DNA of 64,000 bases from Pseudoclavibacter sp. AY1F1 (GTDB taxonomy: Bacteria > Actinomycetota > Actinomycetes > Actinomycetales > Microbacteriaceae), in contig NZ_PSTQ01000003.1 of NCBI RefSeq assembly GCF_002931075.1, forward strand, positions 1 through 64,000. Reading direction: 5' to 3'. Each line of letters begins with the position of its first letter. The stretch's first letter is position 1. Under the pieces are notes generated by a model. It was not told the DNA's origin. It saw only the letters and a program-made list of their open reading frames with translations, and searched no databases. This document shows positions 1 to 8,553 of this stretch, one piece after another. Made by a program: the position numbers and the translations under genes.

Positions 1-206
1 CCGACCTCGACCCGATCTTCGTGCCCCACGTGCTCAACGAACTCGTGCACTCCCCCACGCAATTCGTGCACACGAGCGGCATCTGGCTGTTCGGCGACAG
101 CGGTGCGGAGAGAGACGACAGCGGGGGCGAGCGGATGCTCCGCCCGGGCACGCAGAAGGGCCCGGGGTGCGTGCATCCCGGGCCCTTCTTCAGCGAGTCA
201 GCTTAG
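1..206 (+). CDS. possible 3' end of an upstream gene (partial)
   Basis: One frame is open from the left edge to a TAG at 204-206. Its first ~35 codons end almost always in G or C, as real genes here do. No family is recognised. The last part runs through a strong terminator hairpin (154-189) and overlaps the stop of the next gene, which is unusual. The true coding end may therefore be earlier, or the frame may be fortuitous in this GC-rich DNA, where the other forward frames are also open. Confidence 0.25.
   Translation, partial: DLDPIFVPHVLNELVHSPTQFVHTSGIWLFGDSGAERDDSGGERMLRPGTQKGPGCVHPGPFFSESA
154..189. terminator. 13-bp hairpin, bidirectional terminator
   Basis: AGAAGGGCCCGGG (154-166) pairs perfectly with CCCGGGCCCTTCT (177-189) around a 10-nt loop. 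It lies 14 nt beyond the stop of the leftward lipoprotein gene, so it most likely ends that transcript and also anything entering from the left. The T-tract is weak on both sides. Confidence 0.75.
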
Positions 207-1558
207 AGCTGGCCGGCCTCTTCTCCGATGTTGGAGTAGGTGTTGCCGTTGCCGTACTGGTAGATGCCGATGGTGGCTTCGGACGGGTCGCCGTTCTCGT
301 CGAACGAGATGGGGCCGGAGACGCCGTCGTAGTCGATGTCGGTGCCTGCTTCGAGGAGCGCTACGCAGTCGGAGTAGGTGGTGCACTTCTCACCATCTGC
401 GGAGACCTTCTGCATGTTGTCCTTGATGGTGGCCGAGTCGGCTGCGCCGCCTGCCTGCGCTGCGAGTGCAGCGAGGATGACAGCGTCGTACGACTCAGCG
501 CCGTACGTGTAGTCCTTCAGCTCTGGGTCGATGCCGAGCAGCTGCGCGCGGAAGTCGTCGGAGGCGACGACGCCGGGGATGGTGCCCTTGGCGCAGTTCA
601 GCGTGCCCTCTTCGAAGTCAGCGGAGTAGTCGGCCATGTTGCCGTCAACCATGTAGAGCTTGTCGGCGGGGAAGCCCTTGGTGCCGATGAGCTGCGGAAC
701 GATGGTTGCCGTCTGGTCGAACGCGACGAGCGCGATCGCGTCGGGGTCGGCTGCCGTGACGGCGTCGATCTGTGCGGAGAACTGGCTGTCACCTTCGTTG
801 AAGGCTTCAGACGCTACGACTTCGCCGCCTGCTGCCTCGACTGCCGTGGTGATGCTCTCGGAGAGGCCCGAACCGTAAGCGTCGTTCAGGTAGATGATGC
901 CGACGGATGCGTTGCCGTCGTTGACGATCGTGTTTCCGTTGACGCGTCCCTGGAGGATGTCGGAGGGGGCGGTGCGGAAGTAGAAGCCCTTGTCGTCGTA
1001 CGTGGAGAACTCGGCGGACGTGTTGGCCGGGGAGATCTGCACGACGCCTGCGCCGGTGATCTGGTCGATGACCGTCATCGAGACGCCGGACGATGCCGCG
1101 CCGACGATGGCGGACACGTTCTGGCTGAGCAGGTCGGTGACCGACTGCGTCGCGATGTCGGTCGACGTGTCGCCCGAGTCACGGTGGACGACGCTGATGT
1201 TGCCGCCGAGCACACCGGATGGCGATGCGTTGATCTCGGCGACCGCGAGGTCGACACCGGCGATCTCGGGTGGGCCGAGGAACGCGAGGGTACCGGTCTG
1301 CGGCAGCAGCGAGCCGATCTTGAGCGCTTCGGAGCGCTCCTGAGCGGTTGGTGCTTCGACGGGCGTGACCTCGGTTACGGTCTCAGCCGTGTCGGGGCCA
1401 CAGACCGCGGCAGCGGCGTCGCCTTCTGCGGCTGGGTCGCCAGCGCTGTCGCCTGACGATGAACATGCAGCCAGCATGAAGACGCCGACGCTCATGGCGG
1501 CGATTCCTGTGGTGATGCGCAACTTCCTGGAGGGAGACGACTTGGCAAAGTTACTCAT
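203..1558 (-). CDS. ABC transporter substrate-binding lipoprotein, branched-chain amino acid (LivK/Peripla_BP_6) type
   Basis: The protein has 451 residues with a lipoprotein signal: basic start, hydrophobic run, then lipobox LAAC with the lipidated Cys at about residue 32. An Ala/Gly/Ser linker follows, then a type I periplasmic-binding fold (about residues 75-440) typical of branched-chain amino acid or amide binding proteins. It would sit on the outer membrane face and deliver ligand to a LivHMGF-like permease, but no permease genes are adjacent, so the ligand is unknown. The ATG start is supported by AAGGAG six nt upstream. A strong terminator follows the stop directly, so the gene appears to be transcribed alone or as the end of an operon. 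Confidence 0.88.
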   Translation of the reverse strand: MSNFAKSSPSRKLRITTGIAAMSVGVFMLAACSSSGDSAGDPAAEGDAAAAVCGPDTAETVTEVTPVEAPTAQERSEALKIGSLLPQTGTLAFLGPPEIAGVDLAVAEINASPSGVLGGNISVVHRDSGDTSTDIATQSVTDLLSQNVSAIVGAASSGVSMTVIDQITGAGVVQISPANTSAEFSTYDDKGFYFRTAPSDILQGRVNGNTIVNDGNASVGIIYLNDAYGSGLSESITTAVEAAGGEVVASEAFNEGDSQFSAQIDAVTAADPDAIALVAFDQTATIVPQLIGTKGFPADKLYMVDGNMADYSADFEEGTLNCAKGTIPGVVASDDFRAQLLGIDPELKDYTYGAESYDAVILAALAAQAGGAADSATIKDNMQKVSADGEKCTTYSDCVALLEAGTDIDYDGVSGPISFDENGDPSEATIGIYQYGNGNTYSNIGEEAGQL

Positions 1559-1668
1559 GGTGCTCCTTTATACGTAAGCAGAGAGCGAGCGCCGCGCAGC
1601 GGCGCCCGGATCTCAAGCTAGCCGCGGCACTGCGACTCACTGATTCATGCTTGTTACGAGCGAGTAAA

Positions 1669-2145
1669 TCATGAGTCAGGGCCTGATGTGTATTTCACCA
1701 TCGGTACGTGGGGAATGTCGTCCTCGATGAAGTTGTCTCCGCAGCGCTGGTACCCGAATCTCGCGTACCAGGATTCGAGGTGCGCCTGCCCGTTGAGGGA
1801 AGTTGCGACGCCCTCACCATCCGCGATCTTGATGAGGTGGCGGATGATCTGGGCTGAGTATCCGAGGCCTCTGGAGTTGTCGGCGGTGACGACTCTGCCG
1901 ATAGGGCGCGACACGTCGGTCGGGAGATGCTCATCCGGCCAGCCGAGTGGGAGGAGGCGCGCGTAGCTGTGCGGGTAGAGGGGATCATCGCCGATGAACG
2001 CGTGGAGCGTTCCTTCTGCGAAGTCGGCCGTGTCGGGGTCGAGGTAGACGCAGTCCTGCTCAACGACGAAAATGCTCGAGCGCAGGTGCAGGATGCCCCA
2101 CAGCTCCGCCGCGCTGAGTTCTGTGAAGGTGCGAAGCGTGATCAT
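1669..2145 (-). CDS. ElaA-family GNAT N-acetyltransferase
   Basis: This 158-aa protein matches the ElaA subgroup of GNAT acetyltransferases over its length. An N-terminal LHLRSSIFVVEQDCVYLD block corresponds to the conserved ElaA FVVEQ-C-Y-D signature, and the central IGRVV-x(8)-GLGYSAQII block is the acetyl-CoA pyrophosphate loop. The substrate of this family is not established. The frame stays open upstream, but ATG 2143-2145 is chosen because it begins the family homology and lies 7 nt after GACACT on the minus strand, a leaderless-type -10. It is divergent from the oxidoreductase at 2203. Confidence 0.85.
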   Translation of the reverse strand: MITLRTFTELSAAELWGILHLRSSIFVVEQDCVYLDPDTADFAEGTLHAFIGDDPLYPHSYARLLPLGWPDEHLPTDVSRPIGRVVTADNSRGLGYSAQIIRHLIKIADGEGVATSLNGQAHLESWYARFGYQRCGDNFIEDDIPHVPMVKYTSGPDS

Positions 2146-2190
2146 GCCAGCCAGTGTCGCAGAGGCTGGAGAGCTCGGAGGCTGGCCCCC

Positions 2191-2196
2191 TACGAT
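2191..2196 (+). promoter_or_regulatory. -10 element TACGAT, leaderless start
   Basis: TACGAT ends 6 nt before ATG 2203, leaving no room for a leader or Shine-Dalgarno sequence. This spacing recurs at many genes in the window. Confidence 0.55.
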
Positions 2197-2202
2197 GGCG
2201 CC

Positions 2203-3222
2203 ATGGTTCGCGGATACCTGACGACGAAGTCCACTGATGACGCTGGGAAGCCTCGCATCGATGTCACTTTCGATGAGCTCGGGGAGGAGTTCTTCGGCGA
2301 TGGCCACCTCGGCCGGGGGCAGGTCCTCCTCGACGTGGCTTACACGAGCCTGAACTACAAGGATGCGCTCCTCCTTGCGGGCAGGCCGGGCGTGAGCCGG
2401 GCGGATGTGCTTGTGCCCGGCATCGACGTGGTTGGGGTTGTGCGGGAGTCTCGCACCGAGAACTTCGTGCCGGGCGACCGCGTGGTGCTGAACGGGGCTG
2501 GCCTTGGCGAGACCCGGCACGGCGGGCTCGCGGAGCTGTGCCTCGTCGACGAGGAATCCCTCATCCACCTACCAGAGGCGATGTCCCTCGTCGAGGGTGC
2601 AGCGATCGGTACGGCCGGTTACACGGCGATGCTGTCGGTGCTTGCGCTTGAGAAGCAGGTTGAGCCTGGCGACGGCGATGTGCTCGTGACCGGGGCAGCT
2701 GGCGGAGTGGGCAGCGTTGCGATCGCCCTGCTCGCCGGTCTCGGGTACCGGGTTGTCGCATCCACTGGCCGCGGTGAGCAGGAGGGCGACTACCTCCGTG
2801 GGCTTGGCGCTGCGGAGATCATTGACCGCCACGAGCTCTCGGATGCGGCGGGCAAGCCCCTCCAGGGCGAGAGGTGGGCCGGAGCCGTGGATTCAGTCGG
2901 CTCGACGACGCTCGCGAACGTCCTTTCGCAGACGAGGCGAGAGGGTCTCGTCGCCTCGTGCGGACTCGCGCAGGGCACCGACCTTTCGACCACCGTTCTG
3001 CCCTTCATCCTCCGCGGCGTGACGCTGCGCGGGATCAATTCGGTTGTGCAGAGCGTGGAAGTGCGCGCGGAGGCGTGGAACAGGCTCCTCGAACTCGACA
3101 GCGAGCTGCTGGAATCGATGACGAAGGTCATCGCGCTCGAGGAGGCGCGTGGCTTCGCGGAGCCGCTCCTCAGCGGCGAGGTGCGAGGCAGGACGGTTGT
3201 TCGAGTGCGTGGGGACGCCTAA
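2203..3222 (+). CDS. YhdH/acryloyl-CoA reductase-type zinc-independent alcohol dehydrogenase (MDR family)
   Basis: This 339-aa protein is a medium-chain dehydrogenase/reductase of the YhdH/YhfP group. The N-terminal GroES-like domain carries the family block SLNYKDALLLAGRPGV and a PGIDVVG motif. A Rossmann domain follows with the NADPH loop TGAAGGVGS near residues 161-170. Zinc ligands are absent, as usual in this group. Members reduce activated double bonds such as acryloyl-CoA or quinones with NADPH, and the physiological substrate here is unknown. The ATG is fixed by homology and by TACGAT 6 nt upstream. The frame is open further upstream over the divergent elaA gene, but that part is not conserved. 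Confidence 0.88.
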   Translation: MVRGYLTTKSTDDAGKPRIDVTFDELGEEFFGDGHLGRGQVLLDVAYTSLNYKDALLLAGRPGVSRADVLVPGIDVVGVVRESRTENFVPGDRVVLNGAGLGETRHGGLAELCLVDEESLIHLPEAMSLVEGAAIGTAGYTAMLSVLALEKQVEPGDGDVLVTGAAGGVGSVAIALLAGLGYRVVASTGRGEQEGDYLRGLGAAEIIDRHELSDAAGKPLQGERWAGAVDSVGSTTLANVLSQTRREGLVASCGLAQGTDLSTTVLPFILRGVTLRGINSVVQSVEVRAEAWNRLLELDSELLESMTKVIALEEARGFAEPLLSGEVRGRTVVRVRGDA

Positions 3223-3243
3223 GCCCACCGAGCGGCGACCACG

Positions 3244-3591
3244 TCAGGCTTGCGGCGCGTGCTCGAGGTTCTCTGACGCCCACGTGCCGAGCTGCTTGAG
3301 CACCGGGATGAGGCGCTGGCCTGCTGCAGTGAGCTCGTAGCTGACGGAGACGGGTGGCCCGTCCTTGACGGTGCGTGCCACGAGGCCGGCCGCAGCGAGT
3401 TCGCTCAGGCGGTCGGAGAGGACCGCGTCGCTGATGCCGGTCACGGCCCGACGCAAAGTCACGAAGGTGAGCGGCTGTGAGCCGAGCACGTCGATGATCA
3501 TGCCGTTCCAGCGCTTGCCGAGCAGGGTGAAGGCGAGCGAGATGGCGCCGTCACACTCTGCCTTGACGTGCTCCTGCGCTTTCTCTGCCAT
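3244..3591 (-). CDS. HxlR-family transcriptional regulator
   Basis: This 115-aa winged-helix protein has the HxlR signature: LLGKRWNGMIIDVL near the N-terminus, then LTFVTLRRAVTGISDAVLSDRL as the recognition helix region and the wing VSYELTAAGQ. HxlR proteins are dimeric local regulators that respond to electrophiles, quinones or aldehydes. It is divergent from the azoreductase gene at 3673 with an 81-bp gap holding a palindrome (3622-3648), so control of that gene and itself is the likely role. The start is leaderless: AGTGTA at 3598-3603 reads TACACT on the minus strand, 6 nt before the ATG. Confidence 0.9.
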   Translation of the reverse strand: MAEKAQEHVKAECDGAISLAFTLLGKRWNGMIIDVLGSQPLTFVTLRRAVTGISDAVLSDRLSELAAAGLVARTVKDGPPVSVSYELTAAGQRLIPVLKQLGTWASENLEHAPQA

Positions 3592-3597
3592 GCCGCC

Positions 3598-3603
3598 AGT
3601 GTA
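3598..3603 (-). promoter_or_regulatory. -10 element TACACT for the HxlR gene (leaderless)
   Basis: Read on the minus strand, TACACT lies 6 nt before the ATG at 3591 and no Shine-Dalgarno is present. Confidence 0.5.
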
Positions 3604-3621
3604 CCCGTGCTAACCTGCACA

Positions 3622-3648
3622 GAGTCGCTCTGGTTTTCATAGCGACTC
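3622..3648. promoter_or_regulatory. candidate HxlR operator: GAGTCGCT-N11-AGCGACTC
   Basis: A perfect 8-bp inverted repeat with an 11-bp spacer is centred between the divergent HxlR and azoreductase genes. Its centre-to-centre distance of 19 bp is close to two helical turns, which suits a dimeric winged-helix protein. It lies 24 bp upstream of the azoR ATG, where a bound repressor would cover the promoter or early transcript. Confidence 0.6.
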
Positions 3649-3672
3649 CGAGAATTTGCAAGGAGCCCCCGT

Positions 3673-4332
3673 ATGTCCCTTCTGCGTATCGATGCAAGCC
3701 TCCTCCCCGCCACGTCCGCCAGCCGCGCGCTTGGTGACCTCGTCGAGGCCGAGTGGACTGCAGCCCACCCCGACTCCGTCGTCACGCGCCGCAACCTCAT
3801 CGAGTCGCCGATCCCGGCCGACGCCTGGCAGAACGCCGTCTACGCGGGCTTCACGCCAGAAGAAGACCGCACCGAGGAGCAGCGCGCGGCCGTCGCTCTG
3901 GCCGCGCAGCTGGCCGACGAACTCATCGAGGCCGACGCCCTGCTCTTCACGGTGCCGCTCTACAACTTCGGCGTCTCCCAGCACTTCAAGCTCTGGTTCG
4001 ACCTGGCGTACACCGATCCCCGGACGAACAACACGAGCACGACCCTGGCCGGCAAGCCCGCAACCCTCGCGACCGTGCTCGGCGGCAACTACGCCGAGGG
4101 CACGCCGAAGGCAGGCTGGGACCACTCAACGCCGTGGCTCGCTCGCGTGCTCGGCGATGTCTGGGGACTCGACCTGCGCGTCGTCGAGCGCCCCTTCACT
4201 CTTGTCGGCGTGAACCCGGCACTTGACCAGTTCGCCGACCTCGCCGCTGACCTGAAGGCAGACGCCGAGAGCAAGGCGACGAAGTCTGGCCGCGAGCTCG
4301 CCGAGCGTCGCGGCAAGGCCGACGCCGCGTAG
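3673..4332 (+). CDS. azoR: FMN-dependent NADH-azoreductase / quinone reductase (AzoR family)
   Basis: This 219-aa flavodoxin-like protein matches AzoR over its length. It has an N-terminal beta strand LLRIDASLLP, a phosphate-binding SxxSxxL-like segment (residues 12-17 region) and the central VPLYNFGVSQHFKLWFD block that contacts FMN in the family. Such enzymes reduce quinones and azo compounds by two-electron transfer from NADH. Placement opposite an HxlR regulator suggests induction by quinone or electrophile stress (inference). AAGGAG eight nt upstream supports the ATG. Confidence 0.85.
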   Translation: MSLLRIDASLLPATSASRALGDLVEAEWTAAHPDSVVTRRNLIESPIPADAWQNAVYAGFTPEEDRTEEQRAAVALAAQLADELIEADALLFTVPLYNFGVSQHFKLWFDLAYTDPRTNNTSTTLAGKPATLATVLGGNYAEGTPKAGWDHSTPWLARVLGDVWGLDLRVVERPFTLVGVNPALDQFADLAADLKADAESKATKSGRELAERRGKADAA

Positions 4333-4419
4333 GCACCGCACCCGTTCAGCCGGGCCGTGCAGCAACCTCGCGCTCAGGGCGCGCGTCACTGAGCCCACTG
4401 CCCACTCTTCCGTGCATCA

Positions 4420-4448
4420 GGGGATGCTCGGCGAGGGGATGCTCGGCG
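4420..4448. repeat. 15-bp-period direct repeat (2 copies)
   Basis: GGGGATGCTCGGCG occurs at 4420-4433 and again at 4435-4448 in the 149-bp gap between the convergent azoR and dedA genes. No gene is seen in this gap. Confidence 0.7.
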
Positions 4449-4481
4449 GGGCTCGGGAGCTGACTCGGCCGGCTGTGCGGT

Positions 4482-5120
4482 TCAGCCCGCGGCGTGATTC
4501 GCCTTGCGGCGCTCAGCGAGCTTCTCGAGCCAGCCGTTCACGAACTGCGCGAGCACCCCGAGGGCAATGGCCGTGACGACGGCGAGCACCATCATGAGCA
4601 GCGGGTTTTCCTCGCTGAAAGAGCCGAAGACCGCGCCGATGAGCACGGCATACGCGACCCAGACGGCGCTCGCCAGAGCCGACAGCGGCAGGAATCGAGG
4701 CATCGGCATGCGAGCGTCGGATGCGGCGAGCACCGTCGCGATGCGCCCCATCGGCAGGAGCCTGACGGTCACCATGACCCACTTCGGTCTCGTCTTGAGC
4801 TGATCGCTGACCCGCTTGCGAACAGCCGTGAGCCGTCGCCCGTTCATCCAACTCCACTTTCCAAAGCCGATGCCGCGTGCCAGCCAGTAGGTGCCGATGT
4901 CACCGAGCACCATGCCGACGACGCAGAAGGCGAAGAGACCAAACAGGTTGATGAGCGCCGTCGAGCCCTGGTCGCCGGCAGTGAGCGCGGAGAGCGCCAC
5001 GACGAGCGACTGACTCGGCAGGAAGGTCACGATGCCGCCGACGAGGAGCACGAGCGCGGCCACCGCGAAGCTCCAACCGGACCCGCGAAAGCCGAGTACC
5101 CACTCCGAGAGCTCTTCCAC
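4482..5120 (-). CDS. DedA/VTT-domain membrane protein
   Basis: This 212-aa protein has an N-terminal membrane segment (about residues 17-45), a second around 60-85 and two more in the last 80 residues, separated by a cytoplasmic loop. The DedA/VTT features include the GDIGTYWLARGIG segment and the FLPLSALASAVWVAY helix after the conserved arginines in VRLLPMGR. DedA proteins are linked to lipid-carrier recycling and membrane homeostasis. The GTG start lies 6 nt after the hemL stop, so it is probably the last gene of the leftward haem operon. A role in haem synthesis is not implied. Confidence 0.85.
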   Translation of the reverse strand: MEELSEWVLGFRGSGWSFAVAALVLLVGGIVTFLPSQSLVVALSALTAGDQGSTALINLFGLFAFCVVGMVLGDIGTYWLARGIGFGKWSWMNGRRLTAVRKRVSDQLKTRPKWVMVTVRLLPMGRIATVLAASDARMPMPRFLPLSALASAVWVAYAVLIGAVFGSFSEENPLLMMVLAVVTAIALGVLAQFVNGWLEKLAERRKANHAAG

Positions 5121-5126
5121 GCGCCC

Positions 5127-6479
5127 CTACCCGGGTGCCACGGCGTCGGCCGCGGCCCTGGCTGCGGCCGGCAGTGCCGCCAGGACTCGCTCGATGGCCG
5201 CGTCGTCGTGGGCGGCCGACACGAACCACGCCTCGAAGACGCTCGGCGGGAGGTTGACGCCCGCGTCGAGCATCACCGCGAAGAACGGCGGGTAGCGCCA
5301 GGCTTCCTGGCGCTTGACCTCATCCTCGTTACGCGGCCCGCCGCCGGTGCCGGTCCAGCCGAGGGCGGCGCCGTCACCGAAGGTGAAGCTGAAGAGGTTG
5401 CCGACGTTCTGCACCGAGTGGGCAACTCCGGCGGCTGAGAGCGCCTCCGAGGTGGCGGTGCGGATGCGCTCTGCGGCCGAGTCGACTCGCGCGTACACGG
5501 CATCATCGGCGAGCGAGAGCGTCGCGATTCCCGCAGCGACAGCCACGGGGTTACCAGAGAGAGTTCCAGCCTGGTAGACGGGGCCCTGGGGCGCCAGGTG
5601 GCTCATGATCTCGCGCGGCCCGCCAAGCGCTGCGACGGGCATGCCGCCGCCGATGACCTTGCCGAATGTGTACAGGTCTGCCTGCCACCCGCCGGAGGCT
5701 TCGCTCTTCTGCTCTTCGCCCCACCACCCCGCGGGGCCCGTCCGGAAGCCAGTGAGCACTTCGTCGCACACGAGCAGTGCGCCCTCGGCCGAGCAGAGCT
5801 CTGCAAGCGCACGGTTGAAGCCGGGCTCCGGAGGCACGACCCCCATGTTGGCCGGCGACGCCTCCGTGATGACGGCGGCGATCTCGCCAGGGTGCTCAGC
5901 GAATGCCGCACGCACGGCGTCGAGGTCGTTGAAGGGCACGACGATGGTCTGGGAGGTGATCGCTTCCGGCACTCCGGCCGAGCCTGGAAGCGCGAGAGTC
6001 GCGAGGCCGGACCCGGCCGCCGCGAGAAGGCCGTCGGAATGCCCGTGGTAGCACCCGGCGAATTTCACGATGAGGTCGCGACCCGTGTACCCGCGTGCGA
6101 GGCGCAGCGCCGTCATGGTCGCCTCTGTGCCGGTCGAGACGAGTCGCGCCTGCTCGATGGGCGAGATGCGCTCCACGACGAGCTCGGCGAGCTGCGTCTC
6201 CGCCTGAGTCGGGGCGCCGAACGAGAGGCCTCGCGCTGCGGAGTCCTGCACGGCGGCGACGACGGCCGGATGCGCGTGCCCGAGCAGCATTGGCCCCCAT
6301 CCGCTGACAAGGTCGACGTACTCGTTGCCGTCCACGTCAGTGAGGTACGGGCCCTTCGCCGAGGCGGCGAACGGAGGCGTGCCGCCGACGGAGCCGTAGG
6401 CGCGGACCGGCGAGTTCACGCCCCCTGGGGTGACCTCGAGAGAGCGGGCGAAGAGCGATGCTGAGGCTTCATGATTCAT
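5127..6479 (-). CDS. hemL: glutamate-1-semialdehyde 2,1-aminomutase
   Basis: This 450-aa PLP enzyme converts glutamate-1-semialdehyde to 5-aminolevulinate, the second committed step of the C5 route. The N-terminal [11 protein letters not shown] block is diagnostic for HemL against other class III aminotransferases. The PLP-binding CDEVLTGFR lies near residue 239, and the Schiff-base lysine is Lys274 in [11 protein letters not shown]. The start ATG overlaps the hemB stop by 4 nt (ATGA), implying translational coupling. The frame continues upstream through hemB but lacks homology there. With hemA (15573) it supplies 5-aminolevulinate from glutamyl-tRNA. Confidence 0.97.
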   Translation of the reverse strand: MNHEASASLFARSLEVTPGGVNSPVRAYGSVGGTPPFAASAKGPYLTDVDGNEYVDLVSGWGPMLLGHAHPAVVAAVQDSAARGLSFGAPTQAETQLAELVVERISPIEQARLVSTGTEATMTALRLARGYTGRDLIVKFAGCYHGHSDGLLAAAGSGLATLALPGSAGVPEAITSQTIVVPFNDLDAVRAAFAEHPGEIAAVITEASPANMGVVPPEPGFNRALAELCSAEGALLVCDEVLTGFRTGPAGWWGEEQKSEASGGWQADLYTFGKVIGGGMPVAALGGPREIMSHLAPQGPVYQAGTLSGNPVAVAAGIATLSLADDAVYARVDSAAERIRTATSEALSAAGVAHSVQNVGNLFSFTFGDGAALGWTGTGGGPRNEDEVKRQEAWRYPPFFAVMLDAGVNLPPSVFEAWFVSAAHDDAAIERVLAALPAAARAAADAVAPG

Positions 6480-7501
6480 CGTGCATCCACTCTGCCATGG
6501 GCCGCCGACAGTGGTGCGCCAGAGTGTGTGGCGAGGGTGCGCGCAAGCTCGCTCGCGTAGTAGGTGAGCACGGCGTCGGCGCCTGCGCGGCGAATCGACG
6601 TGATGGACTCGGCGATCGCACGCTCGCGGTCGATCCAGCCGTGAGCGGCGGCGGCCTCGATCATGGCGTACTCGCCGCTGACCTGGTAGGCCCACACGGG
6701 GACGATCGACTCGGCGGCGACATCGGCGAGGACGTCGAGGTACGAACCAGCCGGCTTCACCATGACGACGTCGGCTCCCTCCTCGATGTCGATGAGCGCT
6801 TCGCGCATCCCCTCGCGGCGGTTCGCCGGGTCGAGCTGGTACGAGCGACGGTCCCCCTGCAGCTGCGAGTCGACGGCCTCGCGGAAGGGGCCGTAGAACG
6901 CGGAGGCGTACTTCGCCGAGTACGCGACGATCGCGACGTCGGTGTGCCCGGCGGAGTCGAGGGCGGCCCGCGCGCTGGCGACCTGGCCGTCCATCATCCC
7001 CGACATTCCGAGCATCGTGGCGCCTGCTTCGGCCTGGGCGACGGCCATGGCGTCGTACCGCTCGAGGGTCGCGTCGTTGTCGACCCGGCCAACCGCATCC
7101 AGCACCCCGCAGTGGCCGTGGTCCGTGAACTCGTCGAGGCAGAGGTCTGTCTGCACGACGATCGCGTCGCCGAACTCCTCCGCGAGCACACGCGCGGCGA
7201 CGTTCAGGATGCCATTCGGGTCGGTAGCGCCAGAGCCGATCGCGTCGCGCGTCTCCGGGACTCCGAAGAGCATGACCCCGCCGACGCCCAGCGTCGCCGC
7301 CTCGTCGACCGCGCGGCGAAGCGAGTCCAGCGAATGCTGCTGCACACCGGGCATCGACGTGATGGCGATCGGCTCGCTGGCTCCCTCCCGAACGAAGAGG
7401 GGCAGGATGAGGTCGTTCGGGTGCACGCGCACCTCGCGTACCTGGCGGCGCACGGCGTCGCTCTGGCGCAGACGGCGGGGCCTGCGGCTCGGGGAGATCA
7501 T
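6476..7501 (-). CDS. hemB: porphobilinogen synthase (5-aminolevulinate dehydratase)
   Basis: This 341-aa TIM-barrel enzyme condenses two 5-aminolevulinates to porphobilinogen. The two catalytic lysines are visible: Lys197 in [15 protein letters not shown] and Lys249 in [11 protein letters not shown]. In the metal-binding loop [17 protein letters not shown] the second of the three zinc cysteines of the E. coli enzyme is Asp, so zinc is unlikely at the active site and a Mg-type enzyme is inferred. GAGGAAGGA precedes the ATG. The gene sits between hemD (96 bp upstream) and hemL (4-nt overlap). Confidence 0.97.
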   Translation of the reverse strand: MISPSRRPRRLRQSDAVRRQVREVRVHPNDLILPLFVREGASEPIAITSMPGVQQHSLDSLRRAVDEAATLGVGGVMLFGVPETRDAIGSGATDPNGILNVAARVLAEEFGDAIVVQTDLCLDEFTDHGHCGVLDAVGRVDNDATLERYDAMAVAQAEAGATMLGMSGMMDGQVASARAALDSAGHTDVAIVAYSAKYASAFYGPFREAVDSQLQGDRRSYQLDPANRREGMREALIDIEEGADVVMVKPAGSYLDVLADVAAESIVPVWAYQVSGEYAMIEAAAAHGWIDRERAIAESITSIRRAGADAVLTYYASELARTLATHSGAPLSAAHGRVDAR

Positions 7502-7597
7502 GCGATCGTGTCCTTCCTCAAAGTTCAGCGTCGGAGTCGCATCCGCGTTCCGGTTCTGCGTTCGGTCCGTTACCTGTGCAGCGCCACAAGTGGGAGC

Positions 7598-8512
7598 TCA
7601 GCGGTCGCCGGGAGTCTGACCGCGCCCCTCGTCGAGCGCGGGGATGTCTTCCTTCGGGACAGGCTGATTGTCCTGCTCAGCCTGCAGTTCAAGCGCCTCG
7701 AACGCACGAAGCGCTTTGAGGTCGATGGCCTCCGTCACCGGCATATCACTGCCGCTCGCGAGCCACTCGAGACCGTCGAGCAGCGAAGCGACCGAACGCT
7801 GCTTCGCCACGACGTCGACCCGCAGCCCAAGCTGCCTGGCGTCCTTGGCCGTTCGGGGGCCGATCGCGGCGATGTAGATCTCGTCCGGGATCGGCGAGAA
7901 CTGCTTGTGCACCTGCTCCGCCACGGAGCCGCTCGTCACGAGGATCGCGCGGATCCTGCTGTTGCGGATGTCGTACTGGATGCTCTCCGCCGCTGGCACG
8001 CCGACGGTCCGGTACGCGACGACGGAATCGACGAGGTGGCCGCGACGCGCGAGACCTTCCGCGAGCGTCGGTCGTGCGACCTCCGAGCGCAGCCACAGGA
8101 CAGAGATCGCCGGCTGATGCCGTGCCGCTTCCGCCCACTCGAGGAGGAGCCCCTTAGCCGAGTTGTCGTGTGTGGGCACGAAGTCGACCCGGTAGCCCGC
8201 GGTCGTCAGCGAGGCGGCGGTGGTCTCACCGACCGCCGCGATGAGCGTGTGGTCAGGCACCTTCACGCCGAGCGAGTGCATGACGTCGGCCGCGGTGGCA
8301 CTCGTCACCGCGATCCAGTTGTAGTGCCCGCTCTCGAGCAGGCGAATCTTCTCGGAGAGCAGGCGCGAGTCGGCTTCGTTCGGGCTCGCGAAGTTGATGA
8401 GCGGCGCAGTGATCGGGAAGGCGGAGCGCGCACGCACCGCCTCTGCGACGTCGCCGCCCCAGACGCCACCACGTGGGACGAGGATCTTCCAGCCCTTCAG
8501 CGGTGCATCCAT
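7598..8512 (-). CDS. hemD: uroporphyrinogen-III synthase
   Basis: This 304-aa protein has the two-lobed HemD layout. An N-terminal lobe begins ILVPRGGVWG and a second carries YNWIAVTSATAADV and LIAAVGETTAASL. IRAILVTSGSVAEQV and YIAAIGPRTAKDARQ lie in the linker and C-lobe. It cyclises hydroxymethylbilane to uroporphyrinogen III. Sequence conservation is low in this family, so the assignment rests on fold motifs plus position after hemC. ATG 8512 is preferred over an upstream GTG at 8530 because GGAGGA lies 6 nt before it. The C-terminal ~50 residues are acidic and probably disordered. Confidence 0.92.
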   Translation of the reverse strand: MDAPLKGWKILVPRGGVWGGDVAEAVRARSAFPITAPLINFASPNEADSRLLSEKIRLLESGHYNWIAVTSATAADVMHSLGVKVPDHTLIAAVGETTAASLTTAGYRVDFVPTHDNSAKGLLLEWAEAARHQPAISVLWLRSEVARPTLAEGLARRGHLVDSVVAYRTVGVPAAESIQYDIRNSRIRAILVTSGSVAEQVHKQFSPIPDEIYIAAIGPRTAKDARQLGLRVDVVAKQRSVASLLDGLEWLASGSDMPVTEAIDLKALRAFEALELQAEQDNQPVPKEDIPALDEGRGQTPGDR

Positions 8513-8553
8513 CGCGGCTCCTCCGTTCACGTCAGGACCCTCCGTTCAGGCCA

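Noticed and set aside
167-1456. A 429-codon plus-strand frame opposite the substrate-binding lipoprotein
   Set aside because: The minus-strand frame has a signal peptide, a ribosome binding site and family homology. The plus-strand frame is a GC-driven shadow.
6476-7501. HemB as defective because the metal loop lacks one cysteine
   Set aside because: Both catalytic lysines are intact, and Asp in place of that cysteine is normal in Mg-type enzymes.
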